Assembly: GCA_945877965.1 (NCBI GenBank)
Contig: CAMCTH010000206.1
Coordinates: 1-7,691, forward strand
Length of the DNA stretch: 7,691 nt
Direction: 5' to 3'
DNA from: Planctomicrobium piriforme
Lineage (GTDB): Bacteria > Planctomycetota > Planctomycetia > Pirellulales > PNKZ01
Shown here: positions 1-7,062 of the stretch, piece after piece
Layout: every line of letters begins with the position of its first letter
How positions within the stretch are numbered: the stretch's first letter is position 1
Notes under the pieces: model-generated
Told to the model about the DNA's origin: nothing
Database searches by the model: none
The model's input: the letters and a program-made list of their open reading frames with translations, nothing else
Made by a program: the position numbers and the translations under genes

Positions 1-123
1 CAATTCCTGTGCTCACAAGCGTCCGCAAACGCCTTTCGTTTTACGGCCCCGCGCGCCGCAAACTTCTTTCAGTATCCAGCCACTCTCGCGGCCTAACTTC
101 TGTCGGGCACGTCAATAATCGCT
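1..123. other. Upstream region of the peroxiredoxin gene, no gene seen
   Basis: No convincing coding region is seen here, and no -35/-10 pair with normal spacing stands out. The only local signal is a short AT-rich patch, AATAAT at 114-119, ending four bases before the peroxiredoxin ATG. No Shine-Dalgarno sequence precedes that ATG. The patch could be a -10 box giving a leaderless or near-leaderless mRNA, or simply an unstructured leader that helps start without Shine-Dalgarno pairing. The gene to the left lies outside the window. Confidence 0.4.
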
Positions 124-762
124 ATGACAGCTTGGCTTGAACCCGGGGCGAAATTGCCCGATCTGACGCTTCCCGCCGACGATGGGAGCACGGTCCGTTT
201 CAAAGATTTGCGCGGCCAACCGGTCGTCGTCTACTTCTACCCGCGCGACGACACGCCGGGCTGCACCCGCGAGGCGTGCGCCTTTCGCGATCGCAAAGCG
301 GAGCTGACCAAGCTCGGCGCGAAGGTCTTCGGCATCAGCACCGACGACGTGAAGAGCCACGTCAAATTCCGCGACAAGTTCCAACTGAACTTCCCGCTGC
401 TGGCCGACGTCGACCATAAGGCAGCCGAGGCGTTTGGCGCTTGGCAAGAAAAGAACATGTACGGCAAGAAGTCGATGGGGGTCGTCCGTTCGACGTTCGT
501 TGCCGACGCGGCGGGCGTGATTCGCAAAGCGTGGCACAAAGTGAACGTCGACGGTCACGATGCCGAGGTGATCGCCGCCGTCGCGGAACTCAGCGGCCAT
601 GCGACGGCCGCTGCGAAGCCGATGACCGCGAAGCCGGCTAAGCCGACGAAGAAAGCGGCGGCGACCAAGCCGAGCGCGGCGAAAGTCGTTGCGGCGAAGC
701 CCGCCAAGAAGAAGACTGCCAAGAAGACGAAGCCGCCTACGACGGTCAAGCGGAAACGGTAA
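124..762 (+). CDS. bcp: Thioredoxin-dependent peroxiredoxin (BCP/PrxQ type) with lysine-rich C-terminal tail
   Basis: This is a thiol peroxidase of the BCP/PrxQ family, which reduces hydrogen peroxide and organic hydroperoxides in the cytoplasm using thioredoxin-type reductants. The AhpC/TSA thioredoxin fold covers residues 1-156. The active-site run YPRDDTPGCTREAC places the peroxidatic cysteine at C47, with its helper Thr at T44. The resolving cysteine is C52, five residues on as in E. coli BCP, and the conserved Arg is R122 in VVRSTF. The core matches the usual family length of about 155 residues. Residues 157-212 are an added tail of Ala, Lys and Pro with about 16 Lys and no acidic residue, like the tail of histone H1. 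The ATG at 124 fits the family N-terminus; no Shine-Dalgarno is visible. The gene converges on the NRPS gene, with 26 bp between stops, so the two are not an operon. The enzyme assignment is firm; the role of the tail is unknown. Confidence 0.96.
   Translation: MTAWLEPGAKLPDLTLPADDGSTVRFKDLRGQPVVVYFYPRDDTPGCTREACAFRDRKAELTKLGAKVFGISTDDVKSHVKFRDKFQLNFPLLADVDHKAAEAFGAWQEKNMYGKKSMGVVRSTFVADAAGVIRKAWHKVNVDGHDAEVIAAVAELSGHATAAAKPMTAKPAKPTKKAAATKPSAAKVVAAKPAKKKTAKKTKPPTTVKRKR
592..759 (+). other. Low-complexity Lys/Ala/Pro tail of the peroxiredoxin
   Basis: This segment encodes residues 157-212 of the peroxiredoxin. It is built from loose AKP, TKK, AAK and KKTAKK units and ends in VKRKR. The composition is that of histone H1 C-terminal tails and of bacterial H1-like proteins (Hc1, AlgP type). 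Such tails are disordered and bind polyanions. Nucleic acid or polyphosphate binding is therefore an inference from composition, not something the sequence proves. The repeat units are degenerate and do not form an exact DNA tandem repeat. The reading frame stays open to the TAA stop. Confidence 0.85.
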
Positions 763-770
763 CCACTGCG

Positions 771-805
771 CCGCCGCCGGGGCGAGCTTTACGCCTCGGC
801 GGCGG
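771..805. terminator. GC-rich hairpin between convergent genes, candidate bidirectional terminator
   Basis: Bases 771-784 pair with 792-805 in a 14-bp stem with a single G·U wobble (780 with 796) and a 7-base loop, AGCTTTA, at 785-791. It lies across the gap between the peroxiredoxin stop and the NRPS stop; the NRPS TAA is in the loop and the right arm encodes the last NRPS residues. A perfect dyad placed between two convergent stops fits a shared terminator. However, neither strand has a T-run after the stem, so it is not a textbook intrinsic terminator. It may instead act as a 3' end stabiliser or a Rho-assisted site. Confidence 0.55.
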
Positions 806-3800
806 TCGTCGACAAGTTGCTCAGGGCCGCATCCATCGCCGCCGCCAATCGCGCGACGTGCGGGCCGCGCATCAACTCCGAATGCGATCCCCCCACCTGA
901 TGCACGCTCAGCGGTCCCTGGATGAGATGCTCCCAACCCATCGTCGGCGTCTGCACGGCGAACATCGGTTGCCGCGTCGAGCGGAACAGGTAGGCCGAGC
1001 ACTCCAAGGCCGTCGGATCGTAATGATCGAGTGCGCGATAGTGCCGTTTGATCAGCGCCAAGCGGGCTGCCGGGAAGAACGAGATGTCTTCCGCAAAGCA
1101 TTCCAGAATCTCGCGATCGTCGAGCATGTCGCCGTTCGCCGCGACCTGCTTGCGACGGAGGAGACGCCGCGCCGCACTCTGCGCGAAGCGGCCGATCCGC
1201 TTCCAGCGCTCGGCGAAGCCCATGCCGCGCAACTCGGCGAAGTAGTCGGGAAGGCTGCCGAACAACGCTTTCAGGCGGTCGCAGCACGAAGCCGTGAGAC
1301 GATTCTCCCACGGCGTGGGCACGCCGGAGTCGAGCAGGCCGAGGAACTCGACCTGTTCGCCGTCGCCCGTCAGTTGACGTGCAATTTCGTACGCCAGCAA
1401 TCCGCCCGACGAATAGCCGGCAATGCGATACGGTCCGTGCGGCTGCACGGCGCGAATGCGGCGGACGTATTCGGCGCCGCACAGCACGACGTCGTCCGCC
1501 TCGGGCATCGCGTCGTCAGGCCCTTGCAGCGGAATGCCGAACACGGCCGACGTCGTTTGCAAAGCGGTCGCCAACTCGGAATAGATCCAGACGTCGCCGG
1601 CGAGTGAATGGATGAAGAACAACGGCCGAGTCCGGTCGCCGTCGCGCAGCAGGACGAGCGGAGAATGTTCGTCGTTCGGAGCCGGATCGGTCAGTTCCGC
1701 AGCCATGGCTGCGGCCGTTCGCGCTTGCCAAAGCAACGTCGGCGCGACCGGTCGACCGAGCGCCGACTCGAGCTTGGCGGCCAAGGCCATCGCGCGCAGC
1801 GAGTCGCCCCCGGCGAGGAAAAAATCGTCGTGCAGATCGAGCTGTTCGAGTTGCAGCGTTTCGCGCCAGACATCGAGCACGCGTCGTTCGAGTTGCGTTA
1901 GCTCGCCGTCGTCGTCGATCCGCCGACGTTGCGCTGCCGGTTTTCCCAAGCACGGCTCAGGGAGCGCACGGCGATCGACTTTGCCGTTCGGCGTTTGCGG
2001 CAACGCTTCCAACTGCACGTAGGCCTGCGGAGCCATGTACTCGGGCAACTTGTGATGGGCGAACTCGCGCCACACGCACTCGTCCCACGCCGCCCCTTCA
2101 TGCAGCACCAGATAGGCGGCCAGATACACCGTGCCGGCGGGCGAAGTCTGCGGCACGACCGCGGCGTCGCGGACGGCCGGATGTCGCAAGAACGCCGCCT
2201 CGATTTCGCCCGGCTCGATGCGAAAACCGCGGAGCTTGATCTGATCGTCGCCACGACCGACGTAATCAATCACGCCGTCGGCTCGCCAGCGGACGACGTC
2301 GCCCGTGCGATAGTATCGTCCTTCCGGCAGATCGAGCGACGGACGCGCCACGAATCTCTGCGCCGTCAGTTCCGGTCGACCGAGATATCCCTCGGCCACG
2401 CCCGCGCCGCCGAGATAGAGTTCGCCGCGCACGCCCGGCGGCACCAAGCGGCCGCGGCGGTCGAGAATGTACGCTGCGGTGTTGTCGATCGGCCGACCGA
2501 TCGGCGGCGCCTCGACGGAGTCGGCGTCGCGCAGCGGATCGTGTTCGTAAGAGGTTGAAAAGATCGTCGTCTCGGTCGGGCCGTAAGCGTTGATCCAGCG
2601 CATGCGGCGGCCGCCGACTTTGAGGAACCGCTCGTAGACGGTCCGCGTCGCTTGTTCGCCTCCCATGAAGAGCAAGCGAACCGACGCCGGATACTCGGTC
2701 TTCGTCTCATAGAGAAAATTCGTCAGCTCGCGCCAGAGCGACGTCGGCAGATCGAGGATCGTGAGCTGGTGCCGCTCGATGAACTCAATGAACCGTGCGA
2801 ACGAGCCGAGCGTGTCGGCCTCGGGCAACACGACCGTCGCCCCCGCGCAGAGCGGGCAGAAGAATTCTTCCAGCGAAGCGTCGAAGTTGATCGACGACAC
2901 CGGCGCGAGGCGATCGCCCGGTGCGAGTTTCAAGCAGCGGACGACGTGCTCGTTGTGATTCGAAAGATTGCGGTGCGACAAGATCGCCCCCTTAGGCGTC
3001 CCGGTCGAACCGGAGGTGAACAGCACGACGGCCCTCAGATCGAGCGCCGGCTTTTCCGCGTCGACTTCGCTTGCCGCGACGGCGGCGTCGGTCGTCACCC
3101 GGGCGAGTTCGATCGACTGTGTGTTTGCGGGCACGATCCCGTCGGGCAACGGTCGATCGTGAACGATGAGTTGCGGCCGGCTGTCGTTCAAGATGCCGTG
3201 CAATCGCTGCGACGGATACTTGGGGTCGAGCGGCACATACACCGCTCCCCGTCGCCAGATTCCCAAGATTAAGGCAATCAGCTCGGGCGAGCGTTCGCAA
3301 AACACGCCGACGAGGTCGCCTTGATGAATGCTCAGCGAATGCAATGCCGCAGCGCTGCGACGACTTTGTTCGAGCAGCTCGCCGTACGTCGTCGTGCAAT
3401 CGGCAATGATCGCAGGAGCGTCGGGATGGTTCGTCGCCTGACGTTGAAAGCGATCAAAGATCGTTTCAAAGATAGCCGGGTTGCGTTCGGCGCGGCTCCA
3501 ATGCAGCAAGGTCTCCGTTTCGCTCGGCACGACGCTCGGCACGTCGGCGAGCACTTCGTCGAGCATCGTCGGCAGCGTTTGCAGATAATAGCAAACGTAG
3601 TCGAGCAGTCGGCGGGCCGTTTCGTGCTCGTAGCGTGCGACGGAATACTCCAGGCTCAACGACAGCTCCGCCTCGGCCGCGACGGTGAGTGCCAGCGAAA
3701 AATCCGAACGTTCCAGCAGGCGTACTTCGCGCGTCGGATGCGGACGTCCGTCGACGTGCAGCATCGATTCCGGCCGTCGATCCGTGAACATCAGCAGCGT

Positions 3801-4847
3801 CGGGAACAACGGTTCATCGGCCCGCAAGCCGGCCTGTCGCGCGACGTCCGTCGGCGGCGAAGTCTCGTGCTCGCGCAATTCGAGTTGTCGGTTCCGCAGT
3901 TCCGTCAGCCAACTCCGGACCGTTCGTCGGCGATCGATTTGCACGCGAAACGGCACGGTGTTGATGAGCATGCCGACCATCCGGTCGATGCCCGGGACCG
4001 GCAGTTTGCGGCAAGCGCGGACCGAGCCGAACGTGTGGTCTTCTTCGCCCGTGAAGGCTGCAAGCGTGAGGCTCCAGGCCGCCTGCACTAAGGAATGCAG
4101 CGTCACATCGGCCGCCGTCGCGGCGTCGTACAGGCATTGCACGGCGTCGGCATCGAGCATCGCCGTCGCTTCGGCCGAGGCGGGAACTTCACGCGATGTT
4201 TCCTGCGCGACGCGTTGCGGCTCGGGCAACAGCGGCGCGGGACGATCGCACAACGTCGCCCGCCAATAGTCAGCGGAGTTCAGTCGATTAATGCGATTCC
4301 AGGCCGCGACGAACGCGGCGAAAGTAGCTTCCGATTGCGGAGCAACCGTTTTGCCGCGGCACTCCGCGTCGTACCGCGACCACAGCTCTCGGCCGAGTAG
4401 CACCAGCGAACGACCGTCGAGCAGCACATGATGATAGGTGCAGACGAAGCGATACTCGCACTCGGCGATGCGGATCACTTGCACGCGCCACAACGGCGGC
4501 CGCAGCAAGTCGAGCCCCTCGCGACGATCGGCTTCGAGAAAAGTCTGCCAGCGGGCGACGATCTGATCGGCAGACGTCTCGCGCCAATCTTGCACGGAGA
4601 AATCGTCGGCGACTTGCGGACAGACTTTCTGTCGAGGATTGACCGGATCGCGAAGATCTAATTCGGTGCGGAGTGCGCCGTACGCGGCAACCGTTTGCGA
4701 CCAAGCCCGGCGGAGGGCCGCGACGTCGACGTTCTCGCGGAGCGTCACGACCCACTGTTCGACGTCGACTCCCGCTCGCGGCGCGCGCTGCCAAGCCGCG
4801 ACCATCGCGTGCTGCAGCGGCGTGAGGGGAAAGTGAGCGTCGTTCAT
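789..4847 (-). CDS. Single-module nonribosomal peptide synthetase, C-A-T-TE
   Basis: This 1352-residue protein has the EntF-like order condensation, adenylation, thiolation, thioesterase. The C domain (about 5-430) starts at LTPLQ (8-12), has an intact HHVLLDG (139-145) and MVGMLINTVPFRV (290-302). The A domain (about 460-960) shows TSGSTGTPKG (611-620), FDAS (655-658), NAYGPTE (753-759), YRTGD (846-850), the GRGDDQIKLRGFRIEPGEIE stretch (865-884) and the catalytic Lys K956 in NGKVDR. The T domain has GGDSL with phosphopantetheine Ser S1016. The type I TE (about 1075-1345) has GYSSG with S1146, and likely D1173 and H1322 as triad partners. All catalytic residues are present, so it should be active once phosphopantetheinylated. 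Aligning the A pocket to GrsA gives D-A-E-D-F-G-A-I-F-K, a code whose amino acid I cannot name. There is no N-terminal docking segment or epimerisation domain. The ATG at 4847 lies 24 bp after the epimerase stop, with no Shine-Dalgarno. The product is unknown. Confidence 0.95.
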   Translation of the reverse strand: MNDAHFPLTPLQHAMVAAWQRAPRAGVDVEQWVVTLRENVDVAALRRAWSQTVAAYGALRTELDLRDPVNPRQKVCPQVADDFSVQDWRETSADQIVARWQTFLEADRREGLDLLRPPLWRVQVIRIAECEYRFVCTYHHVLLDGRSLVLLGRELWSRYDAECRGKTVAPQSEATFAAFVAAWNRINRLNSADYWRATLCDRPAPLLPEPQRVAQETSREVPASAEATAMLDADAVQCLYDAATAADVTLHSLVQAAWSLTLAAFTGEEDHTFGSVRACRKLPVPGIDRMVGMLINTVPFRVQIDRRRTVRSWLTELRNRQLELREHETSPPTDVARQAGLRADEPLFPTLLMFTDRRPESMLHVDGRPHPTREVRLLERSDFSLALTVAAEAELSLSLEYSVARYEHETARRLLDYVCYYLQTLPTMLDEVLADVPSVVPSETETLLHWSRAERNPAIFETIFDRFQRQATNHPDAPAIIADCTTTYGELLEQSRRSAAALHSLSIHQGDLVGVFCERSPELIALILGIWRRGAVYVPLDPKYPSQRLHGILNDSRPQLIVHDRPLPDGIVPANTQSIELARVTTDAAVAASEVDAEKPALDLRAVVLFTSGSTGTPKGAILSHRNLSNHNEHVVRCLKLAPGDRLAPVSSINFDASLEEFFCPLCAGATVVLPEADTLGSFARFIEFIERHQLTILDLPTSLWRELTNFLYETKTEYPASVRLLFMGGEQATRTVYERFLKVGGRRMRWINAYGPTETTIFSTSYEHDPLRDADSVEAPPIGRPIDNTAAYILDRRGRLVPPGVRGELYLGGAGVAEGYLGRPELTAQRFVARPSLDLPEGRYYRTGDVVRWRADGVIDYVGRGDDQIKLRGFRIEPGEIEAAFLRHPAVRDAAVVPQTSPAGTVYLAAYLVLHEGAAWDECVWREFAHHKLPEYMAPQAYVQLEALPQTPNGKVDRRALPEPCLGKPAAQRRRIDDDGELTQLERRVLDVWRETLQLEQLDLHDDFFLAGGDSLRAMALAAKLESALGRPVAPTLLWQARTAAAMAAELTDPAPNDEHSPLVLLRDGDRTRPLFFIHSLAGDVWIYSELATALQTTSAVFGIPLQGPDDAMPEADDVVLCGAEYVRRIRAVQPHGPYRIAGYSSGGLLAYEIARQLTGDGEQVEFLGLLDSGVPTPWENRLTASCCDRLKALFGSLPDYFAELRGMGFAERWKRIGRFAQSAARRLLRRKQVAANGDMLDDREILECFAEDISFFPAARLALIKRHYRALDHYDPTALECSAYLFRSTRQPMFAVQTPTMGWEHLIQGPLSVHQVGGSHSELMRGPHVARLAAAMDAALSNLSTTAAEA

Positions 4848-4852
4848 CGGGG

Positions 4853-4858
4853 AATATA
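4853..4858 (-). promoter_or_regulatory. Possible -10 box or AT-rich initiation patch before the NRPS
   Basis: On the minus strand the 24-bp gap before the NRPS contains TATATT inside an AT-rich run, in otherwise GC-rich surroundings. It ends five bases before the ATG, so a transcript started from it would be leaderless or nearly so. No good -35 box is found 16-18 bp upstream. The alternative is that the patch only keeps the start codon unpaired for Shine-Dalgarno-independent translation. If it is a real promoter, the NRPS could be expressed apart from the methylmalonyl-CoA genes. Confidence 0.2.
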
Positions 4859-4871
4859 AAAGCGGCTGCGA

Positions 4872-5327
4872 CTAGGAATGGACGGAGACTGCATGCGCCG
4901 CCGGTTGACAGAGTTCCGTCAACAGCCCGCCGGTGCTTTGCGGATGGAGGAACGCGATGTCGGCGCCGTGAGCTCCGCGTCGCGGGACGGCGTCGATGCA
5001 ACGCAGGCCGGCTTGTTCGGCCGACGCCAACGCAGCCGCCACGTCGTCGACCGTGTACGCGACATGGTGCAGACCGGGCCCGCGCTTAGCCAAGAACTTC
5101 GCAATCGGCGAATCGTCGCGCGTCGGTTCGAGCAACTCCAAGTGAATGGCGCTCGGACCGTCGCCCAGGCGAAAGAACGCGACGTGCACGCCTTGATCGG
5201 CGACGACCTCGTCCCCCTCGAATGCAGCGCCGAGCACCGACTCGTAGAAATTGCGCGCGGCCTCGATGCTCGCCACGGCAATGCCGAGGTGATTCAGACC
5301 CTGCGTCGGGACGGGAGCGGTAAACAT
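4872..5327 (-). CDS. mce: Methylmalonyl-CoA epimerase (VOC family)
   Basis: This enzyme interconverts (S)- and (R)-methylmalonyl-CoA, linking propionyl-CoA carboxylase to the mutase encoded just upstream. From the ATG at 5327 the protein is 151 residues, the usual size for the family, and contains two VOC (glyoxalase-fold) repeats. Set against the Propionibacterium enzyme, the metal ligands fall at H13 (LNHLGIAV), E64 (HLELLEP), H88 (GLHHVAY) and E138 (LLTELCQP). The phrase DDSPIAKFLAKRGPGLHH is also typical of the family. The same frame is open to an ATG at 5414, which would add 29 residues of non-family sequence and overlap the mutase gene by 35 bp; I prefer 5327. Neither start has a clear Shine-Dalgarno. 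It follows the mutase stop by 52 bp and precedes the NRPS by 24 bp. The function is secure; the start is less so. Confidence 0.93.
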   Translation of the reverse strand: MFTAPVPTQGLNHLGIAVASIEAARNFYESVLGAAFEGDEVVADQGVHVAFFRLGDGPSAIHLELLEPTRDDSPIAKFLAKRGPGLHHVAYTVDDVAAALASAEQAGLRCIDAVPRRGAHGADIAFLHPQSTGGLLTELCQPAAHAVSVHS

Positions 5328-5379
5328 CGGTAGCGGCTTAATCGTTGTGTTAGTTAACAAGGGAACTGTGCGTCGCCGC

Positions 5380-7062
5380 TCAATGATAGCTCTCGGAATA
5401 CTCTCCGAAGGCATCGGCTAGCGTGCGGCAAATTTCGCCGATCGTTGCGTAGGCCCGCACAGCCGAAAGAATCGGCGGCATCAGATTGCCCGTCGATCGG
5501 GCGGTAACGCCGATTTCTGCGAGCGTACGCTCTACTTCGGCCGCGTCGCGACGATTACGCAGATCATTCACCGCGTCACATTGTCGTTGCGTCGCCGCTT
5601 CGTTCATTTTGAAAAGCAGGATCGGCGTCTCGGCTTGTTTCGCTTGGAAACAATTAATACCGACGATCTGACGCAGGCCGTCGTCGATCGAGCGATTAAA
5701 GTGATAGGCCGACTGCTCGATCTCGCGTTGTGGATAGCCTTGCTCGATCGCGTGGACCATCCCTCCCATCTCATCGATCGCCGCGATGTAGGCCGTCGCT
5801 TCGCGCTCGATCCGATCGGTGAGTTGTTCGACGTAGTAGCTACCGCCAAGCGGGTCGATCGTGTTCGTCGCGCCGCTTTCGCAGCCGATGATCTGCTGCG
5901 TGCGGAGTGCGAGCGTCGCCGCTTCTTCCGTCGGCAGGGCCAGCGCTTCGTCCTTGCCGTTGGTGTGCAGCGATTGCGTTCCGCCGAGCACCGCCGCTAG
6001 GGCTTGCAGCGTCACGCGAACGACGTTGTTCTCGGGCTGCTGGGCCGTCAGCGTGACACCGCCGGTCTGCGTATGGAACCGCAGCATCCAACTCTTGGGA
6101 TCGCGGGCTCCGAACCGCTCGCGCATCAGCTTGGCATACAAGCGTCGGGCCGCCCGATACTTGGCGACCTCTTCGAACAGATCGGTATGCGCGGCAAAGA
6201 AGAACGCCAATCGCGGCGCGAAGTCGTCGATCGCCAGTCCGGCTTGCAGCGCCTTCTCGACGTAGCAAACGGCATCGGCCAGCGTGAAGCCGACCTCTTG
6301 CGCGGCCGTGCTGCCCGCTTCGCGAATGTGATAGCCGCTGATGCTGATCGTGTTGAACTTCGGCACGTGCTCGGTGCAGTAGGCAAAAATGTCGCTAGTC
6401 AATCGCAGCGACGGCCCCGGCGGAAAGCGATACGTCCCGCGGGCAATGTACTCTTTCAAAATGTCGTTCTGCAGCGTGCCGGTGAGCTTCGCCGGGCTCA
6501 CCCCCTGACGCTCGCCGACGGCGATGTACATCGCCAGTAAGATCGGCGCGGTGGCGTTGATCGTCATCGACGTCGAAACTTTATCGAGCGGAATGCCCGC
6601 GAAGAGCGTCTCCATGTCGGCCAGTGAATCGATCGCCACACCGACGCGGCCTACTTCGCCGGTCGCCTCGGGCGAGTCGCTGTCGTAGCCGATCTGCGTC
6701 GGCAAATCGAACGCGACCGACAAGCCCGTGCTCCCTTTGTCGAGCAAGTAGCGATAGCGGCGATTCGACTCTTCGGCGGTCGCGAAGCCGGCGTACTGCC
6801 GCATCGTCCACAACCGACCGCGATACATCGTCGGCTGCACGCCGCGGGTGAACGGATACTCGCCCGGAAAGCCAAGCTTTTCGACGTAATCGCCGGCCGT
6901 CTCGTCACTCGGCGTGTAAAGCCGCTCGACCGGCAGATCGCCCGCCGTGACGAACTCGGTCTGTCGCTCGGGACACTTCTTCAACGTGTCGGCGAGGGTC
7001 GTCTGTTCCCAGGCCGTGCGGGCGGCCGAGACCGTCTCCGGATGCAATTCAACGTTAGACAT
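5380..7062 (-). CDS. mcmA: Methylmalonyl-CoA mutase large (catalytic) chain, without B12 domain
   Basis: This is the TIM-barrel acyl-CoA-binding chain of a B12-dependent mutase that interconverts (R)-methylmalonyl-CoA and succinyl-CoA. It has 560 residues and stops after the catalytic domain; the DxHxxG cobalamin-binding domain found in full-length mutases is absent, so a separate small chain is needed. Hallmarks include PFTRG, TMYRGRLWTMRQYAGF, LSVAFDLPTQIGYDSD, STSMTINATA, ISGYHIREAG and SLHTNGKDEALALPTEE. Aligned to the Propionibacterium enzyme, Tyr89, Arg207 and His244 correspond to Y90, R208 and H245. Isobutyryl-CoA mutase has Phe and Gln at the first two, so this pocket supports methylmalonyl-CoA as substrate. 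The ATG overlaps the meaB stop in ATGTCTAA (8 nt), suggesting translational coupling, and a GGAGA lies 9 nt upstream. It is followed by the epimerase. The family and substrate are confident; cofactor binding in trans is inferred. Confidence 0.97.
   Translation of the reverse strand: MSNVELHPETVSAARTAWEQTTLADTLKKCPERQTEFVTAGDLPVERLYTPSDETAGDYVEKLGFPGEYPFTRGVQPTMYRGRLWTMRQYAGFATAEESNRRYRYLLDKGSTGLSVAFDLPTQIGYDSDSPEATGEVGRVGVAIDSLADMETLFAGIPLDKVSTSMTINATAPILLAMYIAVGERQGVSPAKLTGTLQNDILKEYIARGTYRFPPGPSLRLTSDIFAYCTEHVPKFNTISISGYHIREAGSTAAQEVGFTLADAVCYVEKALQAGLAIDDFAPRLAFFFAAHTDLFEEVAKYRAARRLYAKLMRERFGARDPKSWMLRFHTQTGGVTLTAQQPENNVVRVTLQALAAVLGGTQSLHTNGKDEALALPTEEAATLALRTQQIIGCESGATNTIDPLGGSYYVEQLTDRIEREATAYIAAIDEMGGMVHAIEQGYPQREIEQSAYHFNRSIDDGLRQIVGINCFQAKQAETPILLFKMNEAATQRQCDAVNDLRNRRDAAEVERTLAEIGVTARSTGNLMPPILSAVRAYATIGEICRTLADAFGEYSESYH

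Noticed and set aside
592..759. A DNA tandem repeat or mobile-element remnant in the lysine-rich segment
   Set aside because: The units vary in sequence and length, the frame is intact, and there are no inverted or direct flanking repeats; it is a low-complexity protein tail.
112..1482. A 456-codon open frame on the minus strand spanning the peroxiredoxin and the end of the NRPS
   Set aside because: It runs antisense to the peroxiredoxin and in another frame through the NRPS thioesterase domain; its translation is Arg-rich and low in structure, as expected for a shadow frame in GC-rich DNA.
1929..2558. Long plus-strand open frames inside the NRPS gene, also at 3321-4091 and 858-1607
   Set aside because: They are antisense to a gene with every NRPS core motif, have Arg/His-rich compositions with no recognisable domain, and reflect the codon bias of the real strand.
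6004..6540. Plus-strand open frames antisense to the mutase
   Set aside because: The opposite strand encodes the highly conserved mutase core; these frames show no family motif.
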